64,000 bases of DNA, taken from positions 8,424,214 through 8,488,213 of the forward strand of contig OZ024871.1 in NCBI GenBank assembly GCA_964017185.1, read 5' to 3'. Positions 9,384 through 21,295 of the stretch are shown in pieces. Below the pieces are notes generated by a model. The model was not told the DNA's origin. It was given only the letters and a program-made list of their open reading frames with translations, and did no database searches. The stretch comes from Rugalucina vietnamica (taxonomy: Eukaryota; Mollusca; Bivalvia; Lucinida; Lucinidae). The stretch's first letter is position 1, and the number at the start of each line of letters is the position of its first letter. The position numbers were made by a program, and so were the translations under genes.

Positions 9384-10775
9384 AAGGTACAAGTAGGCAA
9401 ATATCAGGAAAAGGCGCTATCAGAAAAAGATTCCCACTCCAAAAACCGAGATTGGAAAAAACTAAATTAACAATCAGGTACTTATACCATGAAAACATAT
9501 CGTAAGCCGAATGGGCAGCTATTTTCCAAATAGGTGGCCACTCAGTTACCTAAACGTAACTAAAAATATAAAAGGCGCCAACAGCACAAAACTTTTAAAC
9601 ACCAAGACATAAAAGGAAAGAAGCACCACAGAAGTTTGGCATTGGAATGATCAGTAATATAAAATTACTGGCGGGCTTAAATGGATTTTACAGGTGCTTA
9701 ACCTCACCCTCAGCTTCTGCAGTGGTTCATAACATTTAGTTAGTTCTTCGGTCCTCGTGGTGAATCTCTAACTAGTCAGTGAATCACCAAGAACAAACAG
9801 ATAAATCATGATAAACATCCTGATGAATCAAAAAACGAGGACTCAACAGATTCAGTAAGCTGCCCGACGATGGAGAACCCTGGGGCGCCGATGAACTTAC
9901 TAACTCCGGAGCAAAAGAAAACCACCAATTGGACCCCGGTGGGCCAAGCAACAGGCAAGAAGCTCCGACCCCAACCAACTAAAATAAATAGCTTTAAGTC
10001 GGGGCCATCATAGAGAAGGCAGCATAGTTATCAATAGTTATTGGGTTAAAAACTAAGCATGCAGACTGTCGCATAACATTCAAGTTATAACCTATACGTC
10101 TGTAACGTGTAAAGATCTTTCTGAACTGAAAAGAAAAAATCATCTATAAGTTTCTTAGATTTGTAAACCAAGTCACCATAAAATTCTGGTTCCGAAAGGC
10201 CCTCACCTAAAATCGTCTTTAACCCAACATTATATTTGGAAATCAATTTTATCAATTGTCTGCGATAAAATTTAGAAAATGGTTTTCGAAGTTTATGATA
10301 CCGATAACCCTGTTGGAGAAGTTTGGCCGTTAAGAAATTATTTCGAGCGTTGAAGTCCGTAACATGATTGCAGACTCTAGCAAACTTAATAAGTTGAGAA
10401 ATGTATACACCATAAGAAGCACGACGAGGAACGTCACCATCCAAAAACGGAAAATTTACTATAAAATCAAAGTCATCGCGCTTATCATAAATTTTAGAAG
10501 AAACAAATCCATTTGCAACAGAAAGATGTAAATCTAAATAGGGGGCTTCGGTATCTGAGATATTGGCTTTGTTCAACTGAAGTGCAGGTGGATAAATTTG
10601 ATTGACCACACCTTCAAAATAAGGGCTGTCAATGATCAAAATGTCATCGAGGTACCTAGAAGTCGAATTAAAAGCCTCGATAACATCAGTTTGATTATTC
10701 TGGTTAAGATAATCCATGAAATCTCTTTCGTAGCAGTATAAAAATAAATCAGCTACTAGAGGTGCGCAATTTGTC
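9384..10775 (-). mobile_element. Penelope-like element, inverted copy (PLE-3)
   Basis: A reverse-strand PLE with its 3' terminus at 9384 (AAGGTACAAGTAGGC), facing the terminus of PLE-2. It extends to the RT motif region near 10775 and is then truncated. The 3' non-coding region has many small indels compared with PLE-2, so this is an older or separately evolving copy. Confidence 0.8.
10085..10717 (-). pseudogene. Penelope-like RT fragment in PLE-3
   Basis: A 210-codon frame with STSRYLDDILIID (YLDD at residues 22-25), YPPALQLNKANISDTEAPYL, SSKIYDKRDDFDF and FYGDLVYKSKKL. It covers only the second half of the RT. The family's usual ending (…ITRYRRIGYNLN) is lost to a frameshift at the 3' end, and the sequence upstream of residue 1 stops at the truncation near 10775. 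Confidence 0.75.
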
Positions 10776-10786
10776 TTCTCTTCTTT

Positions 10787-10876
10787 TTATATCAGTACCT
10801 GATTGTAAATTGGATTTTCCCACCTCGGTTTTCCGGATCGGGACTTGTGTTTTTATTGCACCAGGTCCTGACCAAT
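10787..10876 (+). mobile_element. Decayed Penelope 3' terminus
   Basis: It resembles the last ~90 bases of the PLE consensus (GTACCTGATTGT, TTTTCCCACCTCGGTTTT), but with many changes and no clean end. Confidence 0.55.
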
Positions 10877-11400
10877 GATTTTTTTTTCCTTTTCTGTATT
10901 ATCACAAGAAGAAGGTTTATGCATATCAACAAAGCCAACTTCAATAACAACTTGATGACCTCGAGCGCTTTTTCAAAAGCAGTAAGACATAACAGTTTTA
11001 TGAAAACGCAAGTTTGATGTATTTGACGTGAAATCAAAAATTGCACTGAGTTTAGTTTATTCCTTTATAGAAATAGATTCACATTTGCAAAACAAATTGA
11101 TTTCATTAAATCTACAGATAGCGCAACAAATGAGTCTGACATGTAAATCATTTACTCTGTGGAATTTTCATATGATTTATCTTGAGCATAGTGAATGTCA
11201 TTAGTAATAAAACAGCGAGTTCTTTAAAGTAGCCCGACAGTATTCAAATTTGTGCTCTGTATATTTCACACCAAACCAAAATAACTGAATATTCTGTCAG
11301 ACCACCATTGACATTGACTTGATCACTGGTGATTTTCTGTCATGCATGATATAAACAGACGATTGCTGATTTGCCTTTCTAGATTTGTGTCTGAACCATT
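10877..11400. other. Unassigned sequence
   Basis: No gene or recognised repeat. The short open frames here have no recognisable protein features. Confidence 0.5.
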
Positions 11401-12639
11401 TTAGCTCACCTGAGCCGATGGGCATGCTCTGGTGTCCGTCGTCGTCGACGTTGTCATTGGTGTTGTTGCCGTTGTTCACACTTTTCAGAAACCGCTGAAC
11501 TTTATCTGGAGCATCCTTAGGATGAGGGAAAGAAAAGTTATATAAATGGTATAGGTCACATGACCACGATGACCACCCAAACCTTTAAAATATCTGTACC
11601 AGAACCAAAAGGCCTAAATTCTTGAAACTTTGCATGAGGCATAATGGTCTCCTGCTCTACAAAACGTTATACAAATCTTGACCCTGGGATGACCTTAACT
11701 TATTTTACAGCAATGCCAGCTTAGGTGGCATGTGCATTTAAATTGGCAAAATGGCATTGTATGGATGAAAACGTGATGTGAATTGGCAAATGGGCAAAAT
11801 ATTTATGTTGTGAAATCAAGCTGGTCCCAAGGGATTGTCTGTGCCTGTCCCGGGGCAAAATCCATGTATATGGTCTTCTGTACCTTAAACAACTCCTCTA
11901 AAACCACTTGGCCAATCAAAATCAAATTTCATAAGAAGCCTTCTTGCAAAAGGAGAATCATTTCAGAAACATCTCTTATATAGTTATGCTGATTTTGATT
12001 GTATTTTTGCATTTATTACACTTGTTTTCCATAAAATCATCAATTTTGAGTACCTGTTATGTTTGCCTCATTGATTCGATTTTTCGATTTAACAGATACC
12101 TACTGTATGTGCTTTTTTGGATGATTACTTAAAATCCATAAAATCTATAATTTTATACCAACCCCTGATTTCCCCCATTTTTACTATATGTAAGGTGCAA
12201 ATCTGTGGTAGCTTTCATATGGAGATGTTTCCCTGATGGAATGTTTAAATGATCAATTTATAAATGATAATGGTCAAATGACCAAGATGGCTGCCAAATA
12301 CTTTAAAAGTCTTCTTCTCTAAAGCCAAAAAGCTTGTGAATTTGTAACTTGGCATAAAACATCAATAAATGGAGCTATACAAAGTTTATATATATCATGA
12401 CCTTGACATTACCTTTATCTCTTTTAAGACAATGTCGATTTATGTCATCTAGCTCATTTTGGATGGTAGAAAATGATAAAATGACATTTGATGGGGAAAC
12501 ATAGCAGAAATAAGCAAATGGATAAAAAAATTATATGTAAGTTCTCTGTCAAAGGTTGTCTCATGGCTATGCATAAGGACATGTATTCGAGTATATAGTA
12601 GATCTCAGGTGAGCGTTTACAGGACCATTGGTCCTCTGG
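11401..12639 (+). mobile_element. TRE copy 1 (degenerate)
   Basis: The left end is AGCTCACCTGAGCC and the right end is CTCAGGTGAGCG followed by the hairpin AGGACCATTGGTCCT and CTGG. The interior has two or so degenerate monomers with the family phrases TTGGCCAATCAAAATC and CATGACCTTGACATT. The ERR/NR5A-like TGACCTTGACC motif is mutated in both monomers, which contrasts with copies 2 and 3. No ORF. Confidence 0.8.
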
Positions 12640-14080
12640 TAAAACGTAGTAGTCGCGGTGATTACAGCAGACAATTGTTGCGGAGTCTTTTGGTAGGCAT
12701 TTGAAAACAACATTGGTCCAGATCGGACGCCGTAAGACTCTTTTTGTGTCAGTACTTGAATGGATTCTGGTTGCTTCTATCCTTGTATCTTAGGGTGGGA
12801 CTTTCGCTCCGATTTTCTGAGACTGGTCATATATCATTAGTTACGTACTGGTGAATGCGTCCAAGATCGCAAAGTCAGGGACTTTATACAGCCTAGTTAA
12901 CCATTGTCATTTTGGCGTGAAACTAATGAATAAATTATTCACAATTCACAAATTAAAACTATGTAACCGTAAAGCAGTCTTTTTGTAATGTTAGTGAAAC
13001 GGTATTGAAAACGCGCATAATGTTTGGCATGGATGCAACGGTATTCTAGTGACATGTTCAAGAGAAAAAAAATAAAAAGAAAAAAAAAATAATAATCTGA
13101 TTTCTTACATTTTAGGGCTGTGTCAAAGTCAGTTTACTAGGACAGCCCGAATTTGCAGATGAATGCCTCCATAAATCTCTATTTCCATTTGTTTAAAAGA
13201 TTGTGGTGAATTTCTCATTTACACCAATACAACCTGGCTTAAAAAGGAACGGAGTTTTATTGAATTGGGTTCCACATGCGTACTCTTTCATTTTATGTGT
13301 GTGTATATGCATCTTATATTTAGCAGGTTTTCTTTTTTTCTGATTGCGCATTTTCCTGATCATTCCTTACTTTTACCTTATCATACACAATACTGATTGG
13401 CAATGTGGGCAGCTCTTGTGTTGGTTATAGTCGGTCGGCAACTATGTGCATTGGCTGTATTTTATTCTACTGTTCCTGACTGTTTTTATATCATAGATGC
13501 GCCGATCAGACGATAATAATATTTTTCTGTCTGATGGGTTGTCTTTAATTAGCGATTGTACAGTATAATGCAATTTTATTAGTGATAATAGCAGCAAATG
13601 AAACAGTGAGATGTTCCAGTATTTTCGTCAAAAACAGATGCTATGAGTGACTGTTCATTGCTCAGTACTAAGGAAAAGTAAAAGTAAAGTCCAGGCTACA
13701 CCATGAAATTTTGCTATATCTAGCATGAAATATATATTATGATATTCTTGTAGTCCATGCTGTGTGCAACTTGTTCGAGCTTCATCAACCATTTTTAAGA
13801 TAGGACATGTGCTATTTCTCCCACCTTACTAGATGGACCTTTTTCGTTATCTCAATGACTCATTTATTTGTAGCCAATAAAATTCCAGGTAGTAGGGTCT
13901 GGGAGCATTTATGTAAACATTCAGAGAAAGAAGGCTGGAGCGAACACAGACCTGATTAGGAATGTAGTTACTGTGAAGCTTATCTGTGCCGTTGTTTTCA
14001 CATATGAACAACTGTTCTTATGATGTGGCTATAATGCTCAAAGCCAAAACCATGTTATTATAATGGGAGGAGAAATCATT
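12640..14080. other. Unassigned sequence with an ancient PLE 3'-end remnant
   Basis: Mostly unique-looking DNA. At about 13325-13379, TTTCTGATTGCGCATTTTCC followed by TTACTTTTACC resembles the PLE terminus and is probably an old solo 3' end. No exon could be supported. Confidence 0.5.
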
Positions 14081-14316
14081 TGAGCCGCCTCGTGGAAAAA
14101 ACAACAATGTGGTTTCCGACCAGGTCCGACACAAACCGACCTGTACAGTCACTGAAAAGAGCTAGAAGCTTGAAATTTCAGATTTAAGTAGAAGAGGAAC
14201 TGTACAATCCGAGTAGAGAAAACAAAGGCGCTGATCAGCTTCGCAGTTACTGCGAAGCTGATCTGCGTCTTTGTTTTCGCATATGCAGATTGTTGGTTTT
14301 CTCATGAGGCGGCTCA
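14081..14316. mobile_element. MITE-C, complete
   Basis: It runs GAGCCGCCTCGTGG...CATGAGGCGGCTC, flanked by ATTT on both sides (a 4-bp target duplication). The centre is a hairpin of GATCAGCTTCGCAG against its complement. Confidence 0.85.
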
Positions 14317-14336
14317 TTTGTTTTATTTGCGGAACA

Positions 14337-14684
14337 TCAAAAGCTAATTTGCCTGTGCCTATGTTTTTGTTCTATTATGTCGACTGCAAGTCTATAGCTG
14401 GCGATGGCTTTTGACTCTGGCCTGACGTTATTTCTATATAATATTGTTCGTTTGGCGTTATCATAGAAGTAAGAAATCTGTGTTTTTATGTTTGCTTTAA
14501 GCAGAACATACAAGACGTGTGCATTACTGCTTACCATCCTTGTAAGAAGTGAAGTACGGTCTAAATCAGAGAGACCTTTCAGCATAATTTTAAATGGAAC
14601 TGCATATTTGATATTGGTCCGAGGACGAAGTCTATTGTTATACCATTTGTACGTATGGGTAATCGAAGCAAGTGTTTTGGTCAT
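14337..14684 (-). CDS. Hypothetical ORF between two MITEs, 115 codons
   Basis: An uninterrupted reverse-strand frame starting at an ATG. It is basic and mixed in composition (YKWYNNRLRPRTNIKYAVPF, SKAIASYRLAVDIIEQKHRH), with no signal peptide, no transmembrane segment and no domain I recognise. It lies exactly between two MITE-C copies that could have captured it. A frame on the opposite strand overlaps it. There is no splice or promoter evidence. It could be a remnant of an exon or chance. Confidence 0.2.
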   Translation of the reverse strand: MTKTLASITHTYKWYNNRLRPRTNIKYAVPFKIMLKGLSDLDRTSLLTRMVSSNAHVLYVLLKANIKTQISYFYDNAKRTILYRNNVRPESKAIASYRLAVDIIEQKHRHRQISF

Positions 14685-14852
14685 TATTTTGTTGTACTTA
14701 TTTCTGGCTGTAATTGGAACATTTCTAAGCTTTGAAATAGTTTGTTATAGATACCATTCATTCAAGATAACGATAAATCATAAAGGATCACTTGCATTTA
14801 AAGCAAGGTAATTTGTACTACTTGGCAATATGGCATAATTAGAATTGTATTT

Positions 14853-15087
14853 TAGCCGCCTCGTGGGAAAACCTACAATGTGGTTTCCGAACAGGTCTGA
14901 CACAAGCCGGCCTGTACAGCTACAGATGCAGGCTAGAAGCTTGGAATTTTGGCGTTAAGTAGAGGAGGAATTGTACTATCTGAGTAGCGAAAACAAAGGC
15001 GCTGATCAGCTTCGCGGTTACCGCGAAGCTGATCTGCGCCTTTGTTTTCGCCTATGCAGATTGTTGGTTTTCCCATGAGGCGGCTCA
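14853..15087. mobile_element. MITE-C, complete
   Basis: Ends AGCCGCCTCGTGGGAAAACC and CCCATGAGGCGGCTC, with a central hairpin of GATCAGCTTCGCGG and its complement. The right flank is ATTT and the left flank nearly so. This is the second of two same-family insertions within 800 bases. Confidence 0.85.
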
Positions 15088-15712
15088 TTTTAGCTCACGG
15101 TCAGAATGTTTCAAAGGATAATGAACACTCATTACTGCAAAGTAATGGAGCTCATTAACCCAGTATTTTTTATGTTTTATTTCCGCGTAACATCTGGACA
15201 CATTCAAATGGTTACACCTTTCTCATACCGTTTTATACCTGCCAAATGCGCGAGATAATTTCACTTACGAAACTGTAAAAGAATTGCTATGAAAAAAGCA
15301 TGTAAACAAAATATGGAATTATTTGCATGTGGGCCTGGATAGTTAACAGATAACCGCCATTTATATTCCGATCCACAGACCAGCCCTCCAGTGCTGAGTG
15401 GGTGTGCGCTGCTCCTTCATTACACTTGATGTTTTTGTCTTTCGATTACGACCTGCAAAAAGACCAGCGCAGAAACGGATCAGCGAAGCTGGTTATAGAC
15501 GTTGATTCCGATATAAAGACACTCATAAAAACGCGTACTTGTAAGTATTTTTATGAAAAAAAAAATCCGTGGCCTCAGTCAGTAATAAAGGGGTGCGGGA
15601 GTGACTGGGCGTCAATTGACAAATCATCAAAACAGAACTTCGGTCACGATATAACCAAGACAAGATTTTCTTAGAGGATTCCAACCATCCGGTTTCTTTC
15701 TTCTTTCTCCCT
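15088..15712. other. Unassigned sequence
   Basis: No recognisable gene. Open frames around 15402-15893 overlap on both strands and run into simple TC repeats, so they are not credible proteins. Confidence 0.5.
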
Positions 15713-15734
15713 CTCTCTCTCTCTCTCTCTCTCG
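15713..15734. repeat. (TC)n microsatellite
   Basis: About 11 CT units. Confidence 0.9.
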
Positions 15735-15764
15735 AATTTTCGCTCCAAATGGTATACCCACAAT

Positions 15765-15999
15765 CCATATGGAAAACATGTCCGTGCAATTTATACCCCT
15801 TAACCCCACTTTTATGTAGATAAAAACTGGGGTGTGCAGGGGTAAACCTATTTTTCTTATGTTTGCTCCAAAACATAGATTGTGTGTACCCACAATTATG
15901 TTTTGAGCAAAAGGAAGAAAAATATTTTTAAAAATCTTCTGAAAATTTTCAATTTTTACACCTCAAGAATATTACGTACATGGGCGTGTTTTCGTAATG
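15765..15999. mobile_element. MITE-G, missing much of the core palindrome
   Basis: It runs from GGAAAACATGTCCGTGCAAT to TTTTCGTAATG, but the inner GTTAGAACCGCC arms are deleted, leaving AACATAGATTGTGTGTACC against CACAATTATGTTTTG. A further MITE-G-like end (GCATGTTTTCCTAATG) follows at about 16019-16034. Confidence 0.75.
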
Positions 16000-16034
16000 A
16001 TCTTTCACCATGATGTGCATGTTTTCCTAATGCT

Positions 16035-16441
16035 TTAGAAATGATTTCTTTTTTTTACGCTTTAAATTATAAACAGACGCAAGTACGAACTTGTTTCCTC
16101 TGTTTATGGGCAGTCAAATTACACTTGAAGAGAGTCGCAATGTTGCCTTGAATTAGACGCACGGACGATGCAGAAAACGATTATGTCGCCATATATAACA
16201 TCAAATGTCGATTAGGCTAATTAAGGGCTCTCTGCTAGACAACGCTGTCTGCGATTTTTGTTATTATGTTCAACTTGCTTAATTTCCTGCTTTGGCTTAC
16301 TCTATGAAGTGCATAAATCAATCACAATTACCAATAATTATTTCATACTGTTCCGGCGAAACCGATCCAGGATTGTCGGGAAATCATACTGACACTGCTA
16401 GTAGGCGAATGTATAAATTTAATACATTACGCAATATATTA
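16035..16441. other. Unassigned sequence
   Basis: Nothing recognised. Confidence 0.5.
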
Positions 16442-16498
16442 TTAGCTCACCTGAGCCGTCAGGCTCACAAGGTGAGCTTATAGTATACCCATGCTCCG

Positions 16499-16556
16499 TC
16501 GTCCGTCCGTCCGTCCGTCCGTCCGTCCGTCGTCCGTCGTCCGTCCGTCCGTCGTC
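16499..16556. repeat. (GTCC)n microsatellite inside TRE copy 2
   Basis: Tandem GTCC units with occasional GTC slips. The same tract occurs in shorter form in TRE copy 3. Confidence 0.9.
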
Positions 16557-16620
16557 CACCATTTTCAAAGATCTTCTTCTCTGAAACAGCTTGGCCAATC
16601 AAAGCCAAATTTTACATGAA

Positions 16621-17055
16621 AAGGTACAAGTAGGCAAAGATCAGGAAAAGGCGCAATCAGAAAAAGATTCCCACTCCAAAAACCGAGGTGGGAAAAAAAA
16701 ACAAACTAACAATCAGGTACTTATACCATGAAACATATCGTAAGCCGAATGAGCAGCTATTTTCCCAATAGGTGGCCACTCAGTTACCTTAACTTAACTA
16801 AAAATATGAAAACATACATAAGGCGCCAACAGCACAAAAAAATTTTATACACCAAGACATAAAACAAAAAGAACCACCACAGAAGTATCGACTTGGAACG
16901 ATCAGTAACACAAAGTTACTGGCGGGCTTAAACCGGTTTTACATGGCCATAACCTCACCCTCAGCTTCTGCAGTGGTTCATAACATTTAGTTAGTTATTT
17001 GGTCCTCGTGGTGAATCTCTAACTAGTCAATAAATCATCAAGAACAAACAAACAA
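16621..17055 (-). mobile_element. Penelope-like 3' fragment inserted in TRE copy 2
   Basis: A reverse-strand PLE 3' non-coding region, 5'-truncated, with its terminus at 16621. The interrupted monomer is recognisable: ACATGAA just before and GAAGCATC just after, where other monomers read ACATGAAGCATC. This gives a 3-base GAA target duplication. Confidence 0.85.
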
Positions 17056-18439
17056 GAAGCATCTATGGGAAGGGGGAACCAATGTGTATATAAATAATCC
17101 AGGTCACATGACCAAGATGGCCGCCATGCCCATATATGGTAAAAACCCTTCAAAAATCTTCTTCTCCGGAACCACTGGACCGATTTCAACCAAACTTGGC
17201 ATGAAGCATCGATGACTCAAGTACTACAATGTATATATAAATCATGACCTTGCGGTGACCTTGACCTATTTTACGGCAAGGTCAACATAGGTCGCCTTTG
17301 CATTTGAATGGGAAAAATTGTTAAATTGTCATTTAAAGGAAAATCTTGCAGAAAATGAGCAGTAGGACTAAATATTAATGATTCTGAAAAAAATTGGGCA
17401 CCAGGGGCTCATCCGCCCCCACCCCGAGGCAATATACATTTATATTATCATAATATTCAAACATCTTCTTTTCTGAAACCGCTTGGCCAATCAAAGCCAA
17501 ATTTTACATGAAGCATCTATGGGAAGGGGGAACCAATGTATATATAAATAATCCAGGTCACATGACCAAGATGGCCGCCATGCCCATATATGGTAAAAAC
17601 CCTTCAAAAACTCTCTTCTCCGGAACTACTGGACCAATTTCAATGAAACTTGGCATGTAGCATCGATGACTTAAGTACTACAACGTATATGTAAATCATG
17701 ATCTTGTGATGACCTTGACCTGTTTTACGGCAAGGTCAACATAGGTAGCGTATGCATTTTAATGGGTAAAATTGTTAAATTGCCATTTAAAGGAAAAAAC
17801 TTGCAAAAAATTAGCAGTAGGACTGAATTTTAATGATTCTGAAAAAAAAAAATTGGGCCCCAGGGCCTCATCTCTCCCCCACAAAAAATGGACAAAATAC
17901 AGGTAAATGTAGCTGAAGACTCTAGGTGTTAATTAGTTCATTTACATAATAGGTGCATAACTGCAAGATAAGAATTCTTGTTTACAGATATAAGAGATGT
18001 TCTCATCATGTTTAGGTCACATGACCAAGATGGCCACCATGCCCATATATGGTAAAAACCCATCAAAAATCTTCTTCTCTGATAGACTGATTTCAAGGAA
18101 ACTTGGTGTGAAGCATCAATGGTTAAGTACTCCAATGTATATATAAATCATGACCCTGTGATGACCTTGACCAAGTTTATGGCAAGGTCAACATGGGTTG
18201 TCTTTGCATTTGAATTGGGAAAACTGTTAAAATGTCATTTGAAGGGAAAAGCCAGCAGGAAAAGTGGCAAATGGACGGAATATTGAAGATTCTAAAAAAA
18301 CAAAACAGCCCAAGGGCTTCATCTGCCCCTGCACTGGAACTAAATACCATAATATTCAAACATGTTTTTTGTATAAGCAGCAGATCTCAGGTGAGCGGTT
18401 ACAGGACCATTGGTCCTCTGGTATATATATTTCAGCTGA

Positions 18440-18645
18440 AAAAAAATGAAAGTTTGATCAAATATTTTTATTCTATATTTTTCTTATATTTGCTAAAAAT
18501 ATAGATTGCGGGTACATGTTATAAGTGCGCGGTTCTAACAAGTACCTTCAATCTATGTTTTGGATAAAAAATGAGAAAAATAGGCATACCCCTAAAAACC
18601 CCAGTTTACAATATAAATACATTACATGGACTTTTTTTCGTGATG
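18440..18645. mobile_element. MITE-G, damaged copy
   Basis: It carries the core arms ATATAGATTGCGGGTACA and CAATCTATGTTTTGGAT and the outer sequence CATACCCCTAAAAACCCCAG. Both ends are eroded. Confidence 0.65.
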
Positions 18646-19047
18646 AATATGACAGTTGGAGTGCAAAAGATTTTGCGGCAATGTGATATACAAAATAGAA
18701 AAATCTTATGTGGACAAGCGAGTTTGACTTTAATTTGCTATTCACATCGTCGGCAAAACAGTTCTTATCCGAATTTGCATACACCGTACTACTGTACCTT
18801 TTTATGGGTTCCTAGAGCAGTAAGACAGGAAGGTAATAATTTCAAAAGATCAGTAGGAGTACAAGAACTAGAATTCGCAAAAATAATGTTCTATATGTCT
18901 TTGTGAAGTTTACTCGTTGACCAATACATTCTAGCAAGTTTGTCTTGGTTTAAACAAACAGAAACCGGAAAACACCATTTGTTTAATCTGGCATTCAATA
19001 CCGACATTTGATCAGTATCTGTCTCCTGGTAGGCCCTGATACTATCA
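18646..19047 (-). pseudogene. Penelope-like RT N-terminal fragment
   Basis: On the reverse strand the residues ELDSIRAYQETDTDQMSVLN, MYWSTSKLHK and related pieces match the N-terminal region also seen at 54549-54962. Frameshifts and stops are frequent. The fragment ends abruptly at 19047, where LINE-2 begins. Confidence 0.6.
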
Positions 19048-19054
19048 AGCTCTT

Positions 19055-19444
19055 GTGTCATTATACAAAGAACTGCGCAATAAAGTAACAAATATGATTA
19101 AAACAGCAAAGACTAAAACATACCAAACTAAAATTGAAGAAGGAAAATCAGACCCAAGAACTATTTGGAAGTTGTTCAAAGAATTTGGAATGAAAGGTAA
19201 AGGAAATAGTGGTGAAAATAATCTTGGAGTAAAATGTGAAAATGAACTTATTACAAAGGAATCAGATTTGGCAGACATTTTTAATAATTACTTTGTAAAC
19301 ATTGCTTCCAAACTTAAAGAGCCAATTGTTGATTCGGAATTTGAGGAGTTAAATATGTTTGTGCAATCAAAAGTTCCAAATAATGTTGAATTTGATATTC
19401 CTTTTACCAATGTTGGATTTGTAAGACAATCCTATCAAACTTAA
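19055..19444 (+). pseudogene. LINE-2 pre-RT region
   Basis: About 129 codons rich in Lys and Glu with SDPRTIWKLFKEFG and SDLADIFNNYFVNIASKLKE. This is the segment that lies between endonuclease and RT in CR1/L2/Jockey-type LINEs. It ends at a frameshift just before NLNVTKSTGLDNIKP. Confidence 0.7.
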
Positions 19445-20161
19445 ATGTAACTAAATCTACGGGTTTGGATAACATAAAACCGAAGATTCTCAAACTATCT
19501 GCTGATATTATCTCCAACTCTCGTATCGATCATAAATAAAAGCATAATTTCTGGGTCATTTCCCAGTATATGGAAAGAAGCAAAGGTTAAGCCGCTTTTC
19601 AAATCTGGAGATAAAGACGACGTAAACAATTACAGACCCATTTCTATTCTTCCCACTTTATCCAAAATTATTGAAAAATGGGTTGATTTAATTGTTTCCT
19701 CATTTTTGAACAATTTTAGTTTGCTTCATAAGTCTCAAAGTGGTTTTCGCGCTAAGCACTCTACAGAATCTGCTTTGATTCTTATGGTAGATTCTTGGCT
19801 AAAAGCTTTAAACGCTGGCAAACTAGTTGGTTGCGTAATGGTATATTTCCGAAAAGCGTTTGATCTTGTTGATCATCAAATTCTATTGAAAAAATTACAG
19901 TCTTATAAATGCATTAATTCTTGCTTATCCTGGTTTAAATGATATTTATTTCACAGAACTCAGCGTGTTGCTATAAACAATGAATTGTCTGAGACGTCAA
20001 AACTCAGTTGTGGAGTCCCTCAAGGATCTATTCTAGGTCCATTACTATTTTTACTTTTCATCAACGACCTTCCCTTATCTTTGCATGGCACATCTTTTGT
20101 AGATTTATATGCCGATGACACAACCATATATGAGCAGCATTCTGATATGAAAATTCTTTAA
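19445..20161 (+). pseudogene. LINE-2 reverse transcriptase core, broken
   Basis: Recognisable RT blocks in order: NYRPISILPTLSKIIEK (near 19629), SQSGFRAKHSTESAL, FRKAFDLVDHQILLKKL, then after a stop at 19942 GVPQGSILGPLLFLLFIND and LYADDTTIYEQ with the catalytic YADD at 20108-20119. The first aspartate block reads VYFRKAFD where the usual D-x-x-KAFD has lost its first Asp, another sign of decay. Confidence 0.8.
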
Positions 20162-20297
20162 AGCAATTTGCAAAAGTCCTTGAACTCCCTTCATGACTGG
20201 TGTAGGAAAAATGGAATGGTTTTAAACACTTTAAAGACAAAAGTCATGCTTATCACAAGTAGACAAACTTGAGCGAAATAATTTACTAGAAGACACG

Positions 20298-21053
20298 TTG
20301 TCTCTTAAATACAATGATATAGATATTAAAATGACCACAAGCGATAAGATATTAGGTGTTTGTGATGATGAAAATTTATCACGGAATGATCATTATCAGC
20401 ATGTATCGAAGAAAGTCTCGTCATCCTTGTGGCTTTTAAGTAAAATTAAAACTTACTTATCAAGGGAACACAGACTTTTATTCTACAATTCTTACATTAA
20501 ACCGCAGTTTGATCTCTGTAGTGTGATTTGGAGTAATTCGTCAAATTTCAACATTGATAAAATAAATAAATTGCAAAGAAGGGCATGTTAATTGAATTTA
20601 TTACACGAGTACGTAAGTTTGAATGAATCACTTGAGCAACTAGATATCCTATCTTTCGATCAAAACGTTTTCCTTGCTAAGGCTAAAATTATGTACAAGA
20701 TCTATAATAACTTGGCCCCCTGTTACTTGCATGAAATGTTCCAAATGAGAAACGTAAACTTAGACAGCACAATGTCAAATTTAAGATCAGTAGCAAACAA
20801 ACACTACGTTTTACCTCAGGCAAAATGCAATTTATTCAAAGGAAGCTTATCTTTTTCTGGAGTTCTGATATGGAACAGTCTTCCGCTAGACATGAAAAAC
20901 TCATCTTCCCTGAATGTATTCAGCAAAAGATGCGCTGAATGGATTAAGTACTATTTTGAGTCTTTAACCTCCACCGCCATTACACATTTTTATGCATACA
21001 TCCATCTACATGTGTGCTTTTGTAAAGTTATTGTTCATGAATTTTGTATGTAA
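20298..21053 (+). pseudogene. LINE-2 RT thumb and C-terminal region
   Basis: Two same-frame pieces (20298-20591 and 20592-21053) split by one stop. They contain KILGVCDDENL, LLFYNSYIKPQFDLCSVIW, INKLQRRAC and GVLIWNSLPLDMKNSSSL, the standard downstream region of this LINE type. The frame differs from that of the RT core upstream. Confidence 0.75.
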
Positions 21054-21240
21054 AATGTAAATATGATCAGTTTTCACCGTAAACATGCCTCTGCAGTTAC
21101 CAAACGTACAATTATTCATGTATTTCTTAACATTGTTGTTTTCACCCAGTATGTTAATATTATGTTATATGTTAACTTGCTATAGAGGGCCCCAAGGAAG
21201 ATTGGTTCCTTCCAATTGGGTCACCCTCTTTAAATAAAGA

Positions 21241-21294
<54 letters not shown>
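21241..21294. repeat. (TTAC)n tail of LINE-2
   Basis: About 13 tandem ACTT/TTAC units forming the 3' end of LINE-2. Confidence 0.95.
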
Positions 21295-21295
21295 G

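Larger units (their letters stand above)
16442..18421 (+). mobile_element. TRE copy 2
   Basis: Bounded by AGCTCACCTGAGCC at the left and GGACCATTGGTCCTCTG at the right. After the left hairpin there is a (GTCC)n tract (16499-16556), then about three ~450-bp monomers. TGACCTTGACC occurs at 17256, 17710 and 18162, and AAGATGGCCGCCATG at two places. Monomer 1 is split by a PLE insertion (16621-17055). Confidence 0.85.
19048..21295 (+). mobile_element. Non-LTR retrotransposon (LINE-2), 5'-truncated, TTAC tail
   Basis: A + strand LINE starting within the region upstream of the RT and running through the RT core to a 3' tail of tandem TTAC (21241-21294). That kind of microsatellite tail is typical of CR1/L2-like elements. 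The coding frame is broken by a frameshift near 19440-19560, by stops at about 19942, 20161 and 20591, and by another frameshift before 20298. It differs in sequence from LINE-1. Confidence 0.85.

Noticed and set aside
18232-18504. 90-codon + frame with plausible-looking composition
   Set aside because: Lies within the last TRE monomer and runs through the element end into a MITE; the same sequence in other monomers is not open.
21241-21294. Regular TTAC repeats considered as an array of functional sites or CRISPR-like repeat
   Set aside because: A simple microsatellite forming the tail of LINE-2; no spacers.
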